From Chloranthus sessilifolius (taxonomy: Eukaryota > Streptophyta > Magnoliopsida > Chloranthales > Chloranthaceae), in assembly GCA_021018995.1 (NCBI GenBank), contig CM037598.1, forward strand, positions 73,302,671-73,366,670: 64,000 bases of DNA, in the 5' to 3' direction. A program made the position numbers and the translations under genes. This document shows positions 11,875-21,690 of this stretch, piece after piece. Below the pieces are notes generated by a model. That model saw only the letters and a program-made list of their open reading frames with translations, ran no database searches and was not told where the DNA came from. Each line of letters begins with the position of its first letter. Within the stretch, counting starts at the first letter, position 1.

Positions 11875-12210
11875 CATCCCAGGGATGTAAGAACACACGG
11901 GCATCGCAGAGATGCAATAGACAGTGTGACATCCCAGGGATGTGAGGTGGATGAAAGATCCATGTTAAAGAGATAAACAATAAATATGAATGCACGGGCT
12001 GAGTGTTATTATCCATTAGCACAAATTCACGGTGAATAACTATATTTATTGCACAATTCAATTTAAGGTTTAGAGAATACCCAACCGACACGGCGGGATA
12101 ACCGTGACTGACGCGGCAAGATATCCGTGACCAGTACGGCGGCTAATCCGTACACCAGCAGACATCCCAGGGATGCATAGTAGTATTAAGCCCGTCGCCT
12201 AAGAGACGGG
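11875..12210 (+). repeat. Hairpin cluster in LTR1 of element B
   Basis: CATCCCAGGGATG, a palindrome around one A, occurs at 11875-11887, 11930-11942 and 12163-12175. Other stems are CACGG/CCGTG (12089-12093, 12102-12106), GTACGG/CCGTAC (12134-12139, 12148-12153) and CCCGTC/GACGGG (12191-12196, 12205-12210). Six stems of different sequence within 340 bp are well above chance. Confidence 0.85.
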
Positions 12211-13269
12211 GACGAGGACAATTCCATGAAAAATAGTCTGATTAGACGACGATGGAGGGTATTCCATTGGGGCTCGATGCTATATTGCTCGGGGATTATT
12301 TAAGTTAAGATTTAAGTCATGATCTCAGCCAAATTGCAACTAAGGAAACTAGTAGTCATTGAAAGAAATGCATGATCAGAATGATAAAAGTAGTCAAATT
12401 GTCTTATCACATCTTAAAGTTATTTTTCAAGAAATGATATAACTATGAATGCATGTCTACTCTTGTCATGAAATATATGTTTGTAAAATGGATATATTTG
12501 CTGTGATATTGCCCTATTGAGCTAGGATGTAGCTCACCCTTTGACTATATGTCACAGGTGACGGTTTAGAATTTGATGAGAATGTAGGAATTGCTACTGA
12601 CGAGGGTGATCCCGGTGATTCGGATTACTTTCCAAGGGAGGAGACTGAGCCTCCTCCGGAGAGATTCTTCTAGAAGATTTTTCGCTGCATATTTTGATAG
12701 TATTTTGTAAAGAAAAAGAGAATTTCGGCTTGGTACGTCCAGCCTTATTTTGAGGGTAAACGAATATGTAATATTCTTTTGCCGAACCATTGAGAGTGAC
12801 CGTAGCTACAGCACTGATGGTTCGGGTTGGTTCTTTTGTTCATGCGAAGTCATGAAGTTAGAACTATCTTTTGGGCACGTGTTTTTTTTTTATAAACGTA
12901 CTGAAGAAATGGAGATCTATTTTGCATTATTTTCTTTTTTTTAATATTATGAATAGGATGTACCAAGTGTTCTGCATTTACATTATAGGGCACGGCCTCG
13001 AAATTCACGATGGCAGAGGTTTCCTTTTCTTTAGAATTTCTGACAAAGTCTTGGATTTTGTTGGAGTGAAGGGATCTTCTGCTAACAAAACTTTGGTTTC
13101 ATATGCAGAGCACGATGTCTTTTGGAAGACGGGGTCGACCGAAAGGTACTCAGAATAGAATCCAGAGCGGTGACGAGAGATTTCAGGCAGGGTCTAGTAG
13201 TAGAGACCAGAGGAGTGAAACGACTGACCGGATCGATTTGACAATCTATATATTGCTGCATTCGAATTT

Positions 13270-13285
13270 TTTTCATTCGTTCGAA
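13270..13285. promoter_or_regulatory. Degenerate B palindrome upstream of element B gene
   Basis: TTCGTTCGAA (13276-13285) matches 10 bases of the array B core and lies about 230 bp upstream of the gene's ATG, outside the LTR. TTCGAA also occurs at 13261-13266. A single degenerate copy could be chance; its value comes from matching positions in elements C and D. Confidence 0.35.
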
Positions 13286-13414
13286 AAATCAGCAAGCTTA
13301 TATTTTTTTTTCTTTTGGGAAGAACCTTAGGGTTTGTGAGGGTCTCCGATCTTCATCGATTATGGCTATCTTCACGCTTGAAACATTGCCATCATCCGTT
13401 TGGGTCATCTTGAG

Positions 13415-13509
13415 GTAATCATTAACCTCAATTTTAGTCTTAACAAATCCATTTCTCTTCGTATTTGGTAGATTTAGGGCTAAGTACATAAACTCTACAT
13501 TGTGCTTAG
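13415..13509 (+). other. Putative 5' UTR intron of element B gene
   Basis: Donor TTGAG|GTAATC and acceptor GTGCTTAG bracket 95 bases that end six bases before the ATG. A similar donor-acceptor pair directly before the ATG is seen in the homologous gene of element C and in antisense gene 1 of element D. Confidence 0.45.
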
Positions 13510-13514
13510 TTAAA

Positions 13515-14855
13515 ATGCCACCCAAGACTCGCCAATCCACGGCGAGTACGACACCAAAGAAACCCACTTCGGGTTCTTCCTCGCAACCACCACCGAAGAA
13601 ACCACCTACGGGTTCTTCATTGGCACCGCCCGTACAAGCACCGCCTCCACCACCTAACCGTGAACGACCAAATGAATGGTGGTCGGATAAGGATTTTGAA
13701 CCCGAGTGGATAATCGATCCTAAGACTTTTGCCAAGCATGATGAAACACATTGGGCATTCGATTACATTTCCACTGCTGGTTTAACGGGTATTCTAAAAC
13801 CATGCAACGATAGCTATTACCCTCGAATCGTTCAACTCTTTTACCAGAATATGGAGATCATTAAGGATCCTACCATTTTAAAAACAAAAATTGATAATAG
13901 ACCGTATACCTTTACATTTGATGACGTGGCGGATGCGTTGGAATGTTTCCCCGCGTATAACAATGAAGATATAGCATTAGCTGAGCCGTTTCCAAAGGGC
14001 TTAGACTATCAGTATGTAGCCGATCACATGACCCAGGGCCAAATAGGTTCGGGTCATTCTATCAAACGAGTTGATTTGCCCCGTGACCTCTGGATGCTTG
14101 ATTCCATCATCCACTGTAATTTGTACCCCTTACGCCATCGGACCGAGAGAGTTGGTGAGGTTCAAATGGCACTCTTTTCAGCTTTCAATGGGCGATGGTT
14201 CAATGCCCCCAAAATGGTTTTGGAGGGAATGAAATATTCCCGGAAGAAGATGTTGCCCAATGTGAAGAAATCGATTGATGACATGCCTTATGCAAGGCTC
14301 ATTTCACTAATGGTAGAGGACTATGCGGGGGATGATACCTACACCCTCTCCCCAAATGAGTTCAAGCTGATCGGCAATATTCAACCTTTTGCCATGGTTG
14401 ATTGGAACCGGACGTACGTTAAATTAGTTAAAAAGCTGATAGCCGAGGTACCACCCCAACCGGAACCCCAACCGGAAACCAACCCTCAAGACCAACCACC
14501 ACATGCTACCCCGGTTTATGATGAAGTTGCTGCTCATGTTCCTCCGCAACAGCCTTTTGATCAGCACACTCAGGAGCAAGCACCACCGCCACATGAGGAT
14601 CTTCCAACTCCGACGGTTGCCGATCTATATGCCTTGTTGGAAGCCAACACCCGTCAAATGGCGGAGAACAATCGCCTCCTCAACCACAGGTTGGATTATT
14701 ATGACGCTCTACATGCTGAGACGATGCGTTTCATGTACCCCGATGACTATCTTCAACGCATGGCCGCAGCGCAAGCATGGGTCTCTGGAGCGTCGACTTC
14801 TGGTGCAAGAACGTGTGATGATGACGGCATTCCGCCTGGTGACGGGGAGTCTTGA
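13515..14855 (+). CDS. Extra LTR-element protein, putative plant transposon protein family
   Basis: Intact 446-codon frame. I choose the ATG at 13515 (MPPKTRQ) because the homologue in element C starts MPPRKTR; an in-frame ATG lies five codons earlier. The N-terminus (about 1-50) is Pro/Ser/Lys-rich. The conserved middle (about 55-310) has PEWIIDPKTF, YYPRIVQLFYQNM, the Y-x-F-x-F-D-D-V-A turn, and LWMLDSIIHCNLYPLRHRTE. A proline/glutamine stretch (about 320-365) precedes a predicted helical C-terminus. It resembles proteins annotated as putative plant transposon protein, found as accessory genes in LTR elements; their biochemical role is not known. No gag, protease or polymerase motif is present. 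It is the only long intact gene with a family match here, so it may be under selection or simply young. Confidence 0.8.
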   Translation: MPPKTRQSTASTTPKKPTSGSSSQPPPKKPPTGSSLAPPVQAPPPPPNRERPNEWWSDKDFEPEWIIDPKTFAKHDETHWAFDYISTAGLTGILKPCNDSYYPRIVQLFYQNMEIIKDPTILKTKIDNRPYTFTFDDVADALECFPAYNNEDIALAEPFPKGLDYQYVADHMTQGQIGSGHSIKRVDLPRDLWMLDSIIHCNLYPLRHRTERVGEVQMALFSAFNGRWFNAPKMVLEGMKYSRKKMLPNVKKSIDDMPYARLISLMVEDYAGDDTYTLSPNEFKLIGNIQPFAMVDWNRTYVKLVKKLIAEVPPQPEPQPETNPQDQPPHATPVYDEVAAHVPPQQPFDQHTQEQAPPPHEDLPTPTVADLYALLEANTRQMAENNRLLNHRLDYYDALHAETMRFMYPDDYLQRMAAAQAWVSGASTSGARTCDDDGIPPGDGES

Positions 14856-15015
14856 GTGTCCTATATTTGGTGTCATGTTTTGGGGTTGCAAAATTTTGGA
14901 CTATTTTATTTTGCCTGTAAATTTTGTTGGATAACTTGTAAATTTAGCACAGGTAACCGGGGACATGTTTCCTCTTGAACAATCGTGGCATGGCTGCCAC
15001 TCGACTCTTTGTGAC

Positions 15016-15017
<2 letters not shown>

Positions 15018-15058
<41 letters not shown>
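15018..15058. repeat. (AT)n microsatellite in element B
   Basis: About 20 AT dinucleotides in the 3' untranslated part of element B. Confidence 0.95.
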
Positions 15059-15061
<3 letters not shown>

Positions 15062-15281
15062 CTTGTCTATATAATGGTGTTTATATTTACTTTTATTTGG
15101 TGGATGTGATTCCAATTTAGCTATCTATTCTGGGTGTGTGGTTGTTTTCTTTGTGACTACATGTAGTTCATGCAGGATGGGTATTTGAACTAGTCCCACG
15201 TGTACATATTGCGTGTGGGGGCCCATGCTGGGGTGTGGGGGAGGACCCTCTTGCGTATCATTTTCGCGGACGAAAATCCCC

Positions 15282-15294
15282 AAGGAGGGGTGAA
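15282..15294 (+). other. Polypurine tract of element B
   Basis: AAGGAGGGGTGAA abuts the first base of LTR2. It is the expected plus-strand primer and confirms that the element is on the plus strand. Confidence 0.8.
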
Positions 15295-16090
15295 TATAAC
15301 GTCCCAGAAATTTCGTATTTAAATGGTTCACCTCGGGATGCGGACCAACTGGTCACGTGTTTGACCGGGTCACCTTTGACAGGGTCGACTTGTCAATCAT
15401 AGGTATACGAGGTGTATAATATAAACTCACTCCTTAGATGGACTGAGTATCCTTATGTATGCACACACACACATGTACCTTAGATGTTGGTGTTTAACAC
15501 CAAGACAAATGGATAAGTTATAAGAAAGAAAAAGGGAAATAAATTGTTTGAATGGAGTAGTTGAGAGGAGAGTTAAGAGAAAGAGAGAGAGAGTGAGAGA
15601 GTAAATGTGAGCAATCATACGAAGGCATTGAATACAGTTCTTTGATCTTTGCTCGCTAAGTCTAACGGATCGAGCTCGGGATCGAGGAGAGGTTTTAGTT
15701 GTGGGTTTGAGAAACCCTAGTAAGATCAGACTTGGGATCAAAGGATCCAACCGATTGAAGGTGAGCAAAATCTTTATAATTAATTTCTTATGTTAATGTA
15801 AATTAGAAAGCTAAGATATGGGAAATCAATGACGAATCTACATGAAGGAGATAAGATGATTGCATGGGATAATGAATTCGATCAATAGCTGAAGAAGGAC
15901 AAATTTGTTCAATCGAAATGAGAATCCGATCGAACGAATTTGGCCTGAGAAGAAGATATCAATAGAGAGAAAAGTTTCTGAGTAAATCGATCGAACGATA
16001 TGAAATTCGTTCGTTCGATTTTGGAAACCATTCAATCGAAATAAAAATCGATTGAACGGTTTGCTCAGAAGAAGAAAAAAGTAAAAGACA

Positions 16091-16170
16091 ATTTCGTTCG
16101 AATGAAATAAAAATCGTTCGAACGATATGAAATTCGTTCGAACGATTTTGTGAATCGTTCGATCGATTTG
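16091..16170. repeat. Palindrome array B in LTR2
   Basis: ATCGTTCGAACGAT is perfect at 16113-16126; three flanking copies have one or two mismatches. Compared with LTR1 this array lacks a ~20-bp unit and some copies differ by compensating or single changes, so the array is changing faster than the surrounding LTR. Confidence 0.9.
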
Positions 16171-16534
16171 GTTAAATTTAGGCTTTGATGCCTAATTTAG
16201 TTTGTAAATGAATTGTAAGAGAACTTAAGCTTCTTGAACCACTGTTTAGACATACTAGTAATATTTATCATGCATTGATCATGCCTAGGTTAAGCCGAAC
16301 TGTTGAGTTACTCATAGTAAGATCGGGTTTGAGGATTCAAAGGTTCGAGACGCCTGTAAGGTAGGAGAATATCTAACTAGTATACTATATTACGAACCCA
16401 TATGTACTGATAGTGTAAGATGCAAGTTTCGTTAAATTTTGTTGAGTTATAGTTAATGCAAAGCATAAAGTAAATGGCAATAGTGCATGTGTTTACGCAA
16501 GTAAAAGAGAAATTTGTTAAGTAAGAGAAAGATC

Positions 16535-16870
16535 ATCCCAGGGATGTAAGAACACACAGGCATCGCAGAGATGCAATAGACAGCGTGACATCCCAGGGAT
16601 GTGAGGTGGATGAAAGATCCATGTTAAAGAGATAAACAAGAACATGAATGCAAAGTGTTATTATCTATTAGCACAAATTCACGGTGAATAACTATATTTA
16701 TTGCACAATTCGATTTAAGGTTCAGAGAATACCCAACCGACGCAGCGGGATAACCGTGACTGACGCGATAGGATATCCGTGACCGGTACGGCGGCTAATT
16801 CGTACACCAGCAGACATCCCAGGGATGTATAGTAGTATTAAGCCTGTCGCCTAAGAGACAGGGACGAGGA
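16535..16870 (+). repeat. Hairpin cluster in LTR2 of element B
   Basis: The same set as in LTR1: three CATCCCAGGGATG copies and the last stem, here CCTGTC/GACAGG instead of CCCGTC/GACGGG. Both arms changed, so pairing is kept. Confidence 0.8.
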
Positions 16871-17704
16871 CAATTCCATAAAAAATAGTCTGATTAGATG
16901 ACGATGGAGGGTATTCCATCGGGGCTTGATGCTATATTGCTCGGGGATTATTTAAGTTAAGATTTAAGTCATGATCTCAGCCTGGTTGCAACTAAGGAAA
17001 CTAGTAGTCATTGAAAGAAATGCATGATCAGAATGATAAAAGTAGTCAAATTGTCTTGTCACATCTTAAAGTTATTTTTCAAGAAATGATATAACTATGA
17101 ATGCATGTCTATTCTTGTCATGAAATATATGTTTGTAAAATGGATATATTTGCTGTGATATTGCCCTATTGAGCTAAGATGTAGCTCACCCTTTGACTAT
17201 ATGTCACAGGTGACGATTTAAAATTTGATGAGAATGTAGGAATTGCTACTGACGAGGGTGATCCCGGTGATTCGGATTACTTTCCAAGGGAGGAGACTGA
17301 GCCTCCTCCGGAGAGATTCTTCTAGAAGATTTTTTGCTGCATATTTTGATAGTATTTTGTAAAGAAAAAGAGAATTTCAGCTTGGTACGTCCAGCCTTAT
17401 TTTGAGGGTAAACGAATATGTAATATTCGTTTGCCGAACCATTGAGAGTGACCGTAGCTACGGCACTGATGGTTCGGGTTGGTTCTTTTGTTCATGCGAA
17501 GTCATGAAGTCAGAACTATCTTTTGGGCACGTGTTTTTTTTTTATAAACGTACTGAAGAAATGGAGATCTATTTTAGATTATTTTCTTTTATTTAATATT
17601 ATGAATAGGATGTACCAAGTGTTCCGCATTTACATTATGGGGCACGGCCTTGAGGGCTGCACCAATGGCACGAGTTTCGGAGTGCCAAAATTCAGGCCGT
17701 CACA

Positions 17705-18325
17705 CACGATGATGAGGGTATCCCCTAACTCTAGTCTCATCACAATTTTTGAGACTTTGCCAAGAATTTGGAGTGTAGCGATTTTCTTGTTTGGCTAGTA
17801 CCCTTTCATGACGGGTAAGGAGGTTACGTTGACATCTAAGTGACTCATACATGATGCTTGACACAAACACAACTCAAACACAATTGATGAGGACTTTTGT
17901 CAAAAACTAGACGTGCACACTAATAAAATAAAATGCAATAAGATTGAAATGACATGCAATTATGAAACTAACTGATGTAAGACAAAAGTTAGACAAAAAA
18001 AAAAGAACTTAGACAAAAGCTTTTTAAAAAAAAAAATACAAAAAATGAAGACAAAAAGCTAGAAGAACAATTTCAGACAAAAGCTAGACAAAAAATTTTA
18101 GACAAAAGGCAGACAAAATTGTAGACAAAAGTCAGACAAACTTTTTAGACAAAATGCAGACAAAAATTTTCAGACGAAAGCCACGCAGAAATTACAGACA
18201 AAAAGGTAGATGAAAATTTTCAGACAAAAGCAAGATGTTTTCTGATTTTATTTTTTTTTAACAAAAAAAAATAAAATAAAAATAAACGCTAAAACTTATA
18301 TGAGCACCCCTAAAACTAAATTAAC
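17705..18325 (-). other. Reina-like leader or gag 5' flank, right side of element B
   Basis: This continues the interrupted Reina-like element on the minus strand. No convincing gag frame is left. From about 17985 to 18235 the plus strand is built of A-rich repeats. Confidence 0.5.
17985..18235. repeat. Degenerate AGACAAAA tandem repeat
   Basis: AGACAAAA occurs about 13 times, mostly as 10-25-bp units with A- or T-rich spacers. On the minus strand it reads as TTTTGTCT, in the leader of the Reina-like element. Not coding. Confidence 0.85.
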
Positions 18326-18335
18326 GCTCTGATAC
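18326..18335 (-). other. Primer-binding-site-like motif (initiator tRNA-Met type)
   Basis: GCTCTGATAC is the complement of GTATCAGAGC, most of the usual plant initiator-Met primer site (TGGTATCAGAGC). On the minus strand it directly follows an LTR-like end CTCTCAATTT. The leading TGG is replaced by TTT, so it is imperfect. Confidence 0.45.
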
Positions 18336-18818
18336 AAATTGAGAGTTCTAAACTTTCGTGAGGGTGTGATTCTCTCAAAACGGAGAGCGATTCTTCGATT
18401 CCCACTTGCGGTTTGGTGCGAGGCCAACTCTTCTTTCATCTCTATCTTCTTTAGATCTACGGTCTACATAAGTAGCGTAATCCTAATTATTTTATTGATC
18501 TCATAAAAGTCTTAAATTAATATTTTATTCATCATTAATTTTACTAGCCTTTTATTTTCGTTTGGTATCCAGAGAACCCGCTTGCGAGTTCGTTTGACGC
18601 CCTAAAAGTTTCGAAGATCTAGCCGTTCATAAGAGCCCTAGTCTTCTAGATCCGCGATAGGGAACGTACATGAAAGTAACGCTATTTTGGATCGAAATTA
18701 AATCACCTAATTAAATTTCTAGAATTTTTCGTAGTAATTTGTTATGAGAAATTATTATTTTTAATTGAGTAAATTAATTTTAATCCTAATCTCAGCCCTA
18801 GCATTGCATTTAGTAAGT
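18336..18818 (+). mobile_element. Reina-like LTR 3' part and leader fragment
   Basis: It matches 20023-20505 on the same strand, from TTGAGAGTTCTAAAC to TTTAGTAAGTT. TTTGGTATCCAGAGA at about 18563 resembles a primer binding site on the plus strand. At 18818 it joins directly to the pol end, deleting most of gag-pol. An inverted repeat TTGAGAG...CTCTCAA (18338-18378) is present. Confidence 0.65.
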
Positions 18819-19482
18819 TCCCGAGCGATTCCCGTAAGGAGTTGCAAAGAAGTTACAAGCTCGTGGTGCTAGACCCTATCAGATCTTGAAGCGTGCCGGT
18901 TCTAATGCTTACATCTTAGATCTTTCGCCGGAATTGGGGATTAGCACGACTTTTAATGTGGAGGACCTTGTTCCATTTCATGACCCTTCAACCATCCTTG
19001 CCAATCCCTTTGAGCCTTCTACATCTGATGATCTAATTATTCCCCTTCCTACACTGTTACCCTCACCTACTCGACAAATTCATGAGATCATCGAAGATGT
19101 GTTGGAAGATCAGATTGTGTCCACCAACCACGGGGGACTTCAGAAGTATTTGGTCAAGTGGAAGAATAAGGGCGACGAAGAGAATACTTGGATTACATAG
19201 GAGGAATTTCAGCAGCTTGATCCAAATCTTTTAGATCTTTATCACAACGAGTATTCATCGACAATGCATCCTTCTATCCCAGGGAGAGTTGATGGGGACA
19301 TCCGATTCAAGCCGCTTCCGATCGAGATTCCCTATATATTATCTGTGATCGCGACCGTAAAAATTCATGCCAACCAAAGTTTGAGGTCGAACTTTTTCAA
19401 AGTAGAGGGGATTGATGCGTATTTTAGATTCGCTTGTTTGAATCGTGATCGAATAAAGAAGAGACGTCAAAAGAGAAAGTAG
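18819..19482 (+). pseudogene. Reina-like integrase tail and chromodomain (plus-strand copy)
   Basis: The frame reads AKKLQARGARPYQILKRAGS, then STTFNVEDLVPFHDPS and the chromodomain GLQKYLVKWKNKGDEENTWI. It stops at TAG (19198-19200) where the other copy has Q. A second frame (19264-19482) covers the tail to the LTR. Everything upstream of the integrase C-terminus is missing. Confidence 0.82.
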
Positions 19483-20505
19483 ACCCACGAATGGGTTTTT
19501 ACAAAAAGGCCCGTTAAAGACCCGTTTGATCAGAAAGAAGAAAATCTAAAATTTATTAGGATCTTTAACTTTTAATCCCATCACTTTTATATTTAGCATA
19601 TTTTGAAGTGTCAAATGAAGTCAGATTGATACAAAATTGGTCATATTTGAAAGCTTATCGAAGTAGCTTTCCAACGAGCCAAAATTTGAGCAATTTCGAC
19701 ATGCATTGAAGAAGTTATGGTTAGTTTTTGGAAGCTGGACATAAAGTGACGAATTTCAAGAATTCTAATTGAATTTGGATTAATCTCTTTTATTATTTTA
19801 TTTTAGAAAGTAAGAGTTGTTTCTTTTATTAGAAATAGGATTAGTTTCTTTATTGTTTTAGGACTTTATTGTTTTATAAGAATTAGGATATTTCTTTCAT
19901 TTGAATTAGGAATTAGAGTTATAATAGGATTTCTAATTTTATGCATTGGCTAGCCTATTTAAAGGCTTGTAAACACTTTTATTATTACTTTTTGGTTAAT
20001 GAAAATTGCTTATGCAAAAATTGAGAGTTCTAAACTTTCATAAGGGTGTGATTCTCTCAAAACGGAGTGCGATTATTCGATTCCTGCTTGCAGTTTGGTG
20101 TGAGGCCAACTCTTCTTCCATCTCTATCTTCTTTAGATTTACGGTTTGCGTAAGTAGCGTAATCCTAATTATTTTATTGATCTTATAAAAGCCCTAAATC
20201 AATATTTTGTTCATCATTAACTTTATTAGCCTTTTATTTTCGTTTGGTATCGAGAGAACTCGCTTGCGAGTTCGTTCGACGCGCTAAAACTATCGGAGAT
20301 CTAGCCGTTCATAAGAACCCTAGTCTTCTAGATCCACGATAGGGAACGTACACGAATGTAACGCTATTTTGGGCCGAAATTAAATCGCCTAATTGAATTT
20401 CTAGAATTTTTCGTGACAATTTATTATGAAAAATTATTATTTTAATTGATTAAATTAATTTTAATCTTAAACTCAGCTCCAAAATTGCAATTTAGTAAGT
20501 TTCCG
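19412..20505 (+). mobile_element. Reina-like LTR (plus) running into leader
   Basis: The LTR starts near TGATGCGTATTTTAG after a purine-rich AAAGTAGAGGGGA tract. A TATA-like CTATTTAAAGGC lies at about 19957. A degenerate primer-site-like TTTGGTATCGAGAGA lies near 20240, after which leader sequence continues to 20505. LTR plus leader on both sides of the pol end suggests a tandem or recombined element, not a simple LTR pair. Confidence 0.6.
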
Positions 20506-20990
20506 CATCATTATCCTTTTAGACATCTATTTCTGGTGATCTAATGTTCTTTTCAGATTCTTTTGGACTGCTACTAATCTGAACCAATGTTCTGTGATTT
20601 GGAGTTTATAGAACTGCTATCATGTGATGTTTTCTTCTAATCTGCTACAGAATTCTTTCAGTGTTGCTGCAGCTTCTTGTTAGAGTATGGCAGAGTGTAT
20701 GTACTCTATTCTTACACAGTAGGGCTGATATTAAGTAGGTTTTCATCTACTAACATCTGACATCTGCTTCTCTTTATAGTTTCCTGCAGTTATACTTATT
20801 TCTACAAAGTTTGCAGTTTGCATTAATTGGTACCAATCTATGTCAAGAGGTATCAGTGTTCCATTAATTATTATCCTTCTACCTTAAATCGAGTCTCGGT
20901 TCTTCATAATTTGGTGACATAATTGCGCTAATCAGGGTCTATAAACGTCAATTGTTATCCGGTTTTCATTACTATTAACTCTAGAGAAAG
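20506..20990. other. Non-coding AT-rich spacer
   Basis: No frame, repeat or element border can be supported between the Reina-like leader and the LINE scrap. Confidence 0.5.
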
Positions 20991-21690
20991 CTTCTACAAT
21001 AATATTAAATAGGAAAGGGGAGAGGGAGTCCCTTGCCGAACCCGTCATCTGCTTTTAAACAATCCCTTTTGGGCCCCATTAATCAACTTTGAGAAACGAA
21101 CTACAGAATCCAATTTATCCATTTTTGTTTACATCCCATCCTCCATAACATGTGATTTAGAAATATCCAATTGACCTCCATCATATACCTTCTCTATATC
21201 CACCCTTCATATTACCTGGCATTCTCGGTTTCTCTCTCCATTTTGTACATTCATAAGCCACTACTGCACAATTCAAGATCTGCCTCCCATTAAAAAAGAC
21301 ACTCTAGTTTGGGGATATAATTTTGTTCACGAGTGGTGGTAATCTACTTGCCAACATCTTTGTTATAATCTTATACACACGCTCCCAAGCAAACTAAACA
21401 ATTTTTTATCTTCTCTCTTTACTACACCCAAATTTTGGAATAATTGTCAAGGTGTTGTTTACACATTTTCCCACTTCACAATTTTCATACCATTCCCCAA
21501 ATATCTCCATAATCTCCCCCTTAATCATTTCACATAAGTGCTCTTTGAACACTAGGGTTAACCCATTCGGTCCCATGCCCTTTTCCCACTGGCCTCAAAG
21601 ATACCCCCGTGAACTTCCTTCTCAAAGACCCTCTCAATCTTCTCATTTATCTTCAATGGGCGGGTTTGTTCTTAGTAAATTCAGTTGGAT
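20990..21690 (-). pseudogene. LINE reverse transcriptase fragment
   Basis: On the minus strand, in shifting frames, I read LGSVYKIITKMLASRLPPLV, then KIISPNQSVFFNGRQILN and VDIEKVYDGGQLDISKS. These match reverse transcriptase blocks of plant L1 elements (YKIITKxLAxRL, QSAFVxGRQIL, D-x-x-KAYD). Several stops and frameshifts are present and the catalytic F/Y-x-DD block is not visible. Likely a 5'-truncated, inactive copy. Confidence 0.75.

Larger units (their letters stand above)
10620..13007 (+). repeat. LTR1 of element B (3' end deleted)
   Basis: It aligns to LTR2 along its length, apparently about 95% identical by eye, but similarity stops at the GGGCACGGCCT near 12998. LTR2 continues another ~60 bp to its CA end. 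The missing end probably took the primer binding site with it. A TATA-like GTATAATATAAAC lies near 10738. Confidence 0.85.
10620..17704 (+). mobile_element. Element B: non-autonomous LTR retrotransposon with one gene
   Basis: Two direct LTRs of about 2.4 kb (10620-~13007 and 15295-17704) flank a 2.3-kb internal region that has a single gene and no gag or pol. LTR1 starts TGTAACGTCCC and LTR2 ends CCGTCACA. A polypurine tract precedes LTR2. The flanks are CATGA (10615-10619) and CACGA (17705-17709), a 5-bp target duplication with one C/T difference. It sits inside the Reina-like gag. It must depend on another element for reverse transcriptase and integrase; LTR start and end sequences relate it to the Tekay-like elements A and C. 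Confidence 0.88.
15295..17704 (+). repeat. LTR2 of element B (complete)
   Basis: 2,410 bp, starting TATAACGTCCC (the G of the usual TG start has become A) and ending CCGTCACA. It contains the same array and hairpin cluster as LTR1 with differences in unit number. Confidence 0.87.

Noticed and set aside
12871..13158. Hydrophobic small frames at the end of LTR1 and LTR2
   Set aside because: LTR sequence; the frame differs between the two LTRs and shows no domain.
18326..18335. Proof of an intact minus-strand 5' LTR right of the primer-like motif
   Set aside because: The adjoining LTR sequence is plus-oriented by its TATA and by the pol end at 19.4 kb, so the motif may sit at a rearrangement junction. 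Kept only as a low-confidence feature.
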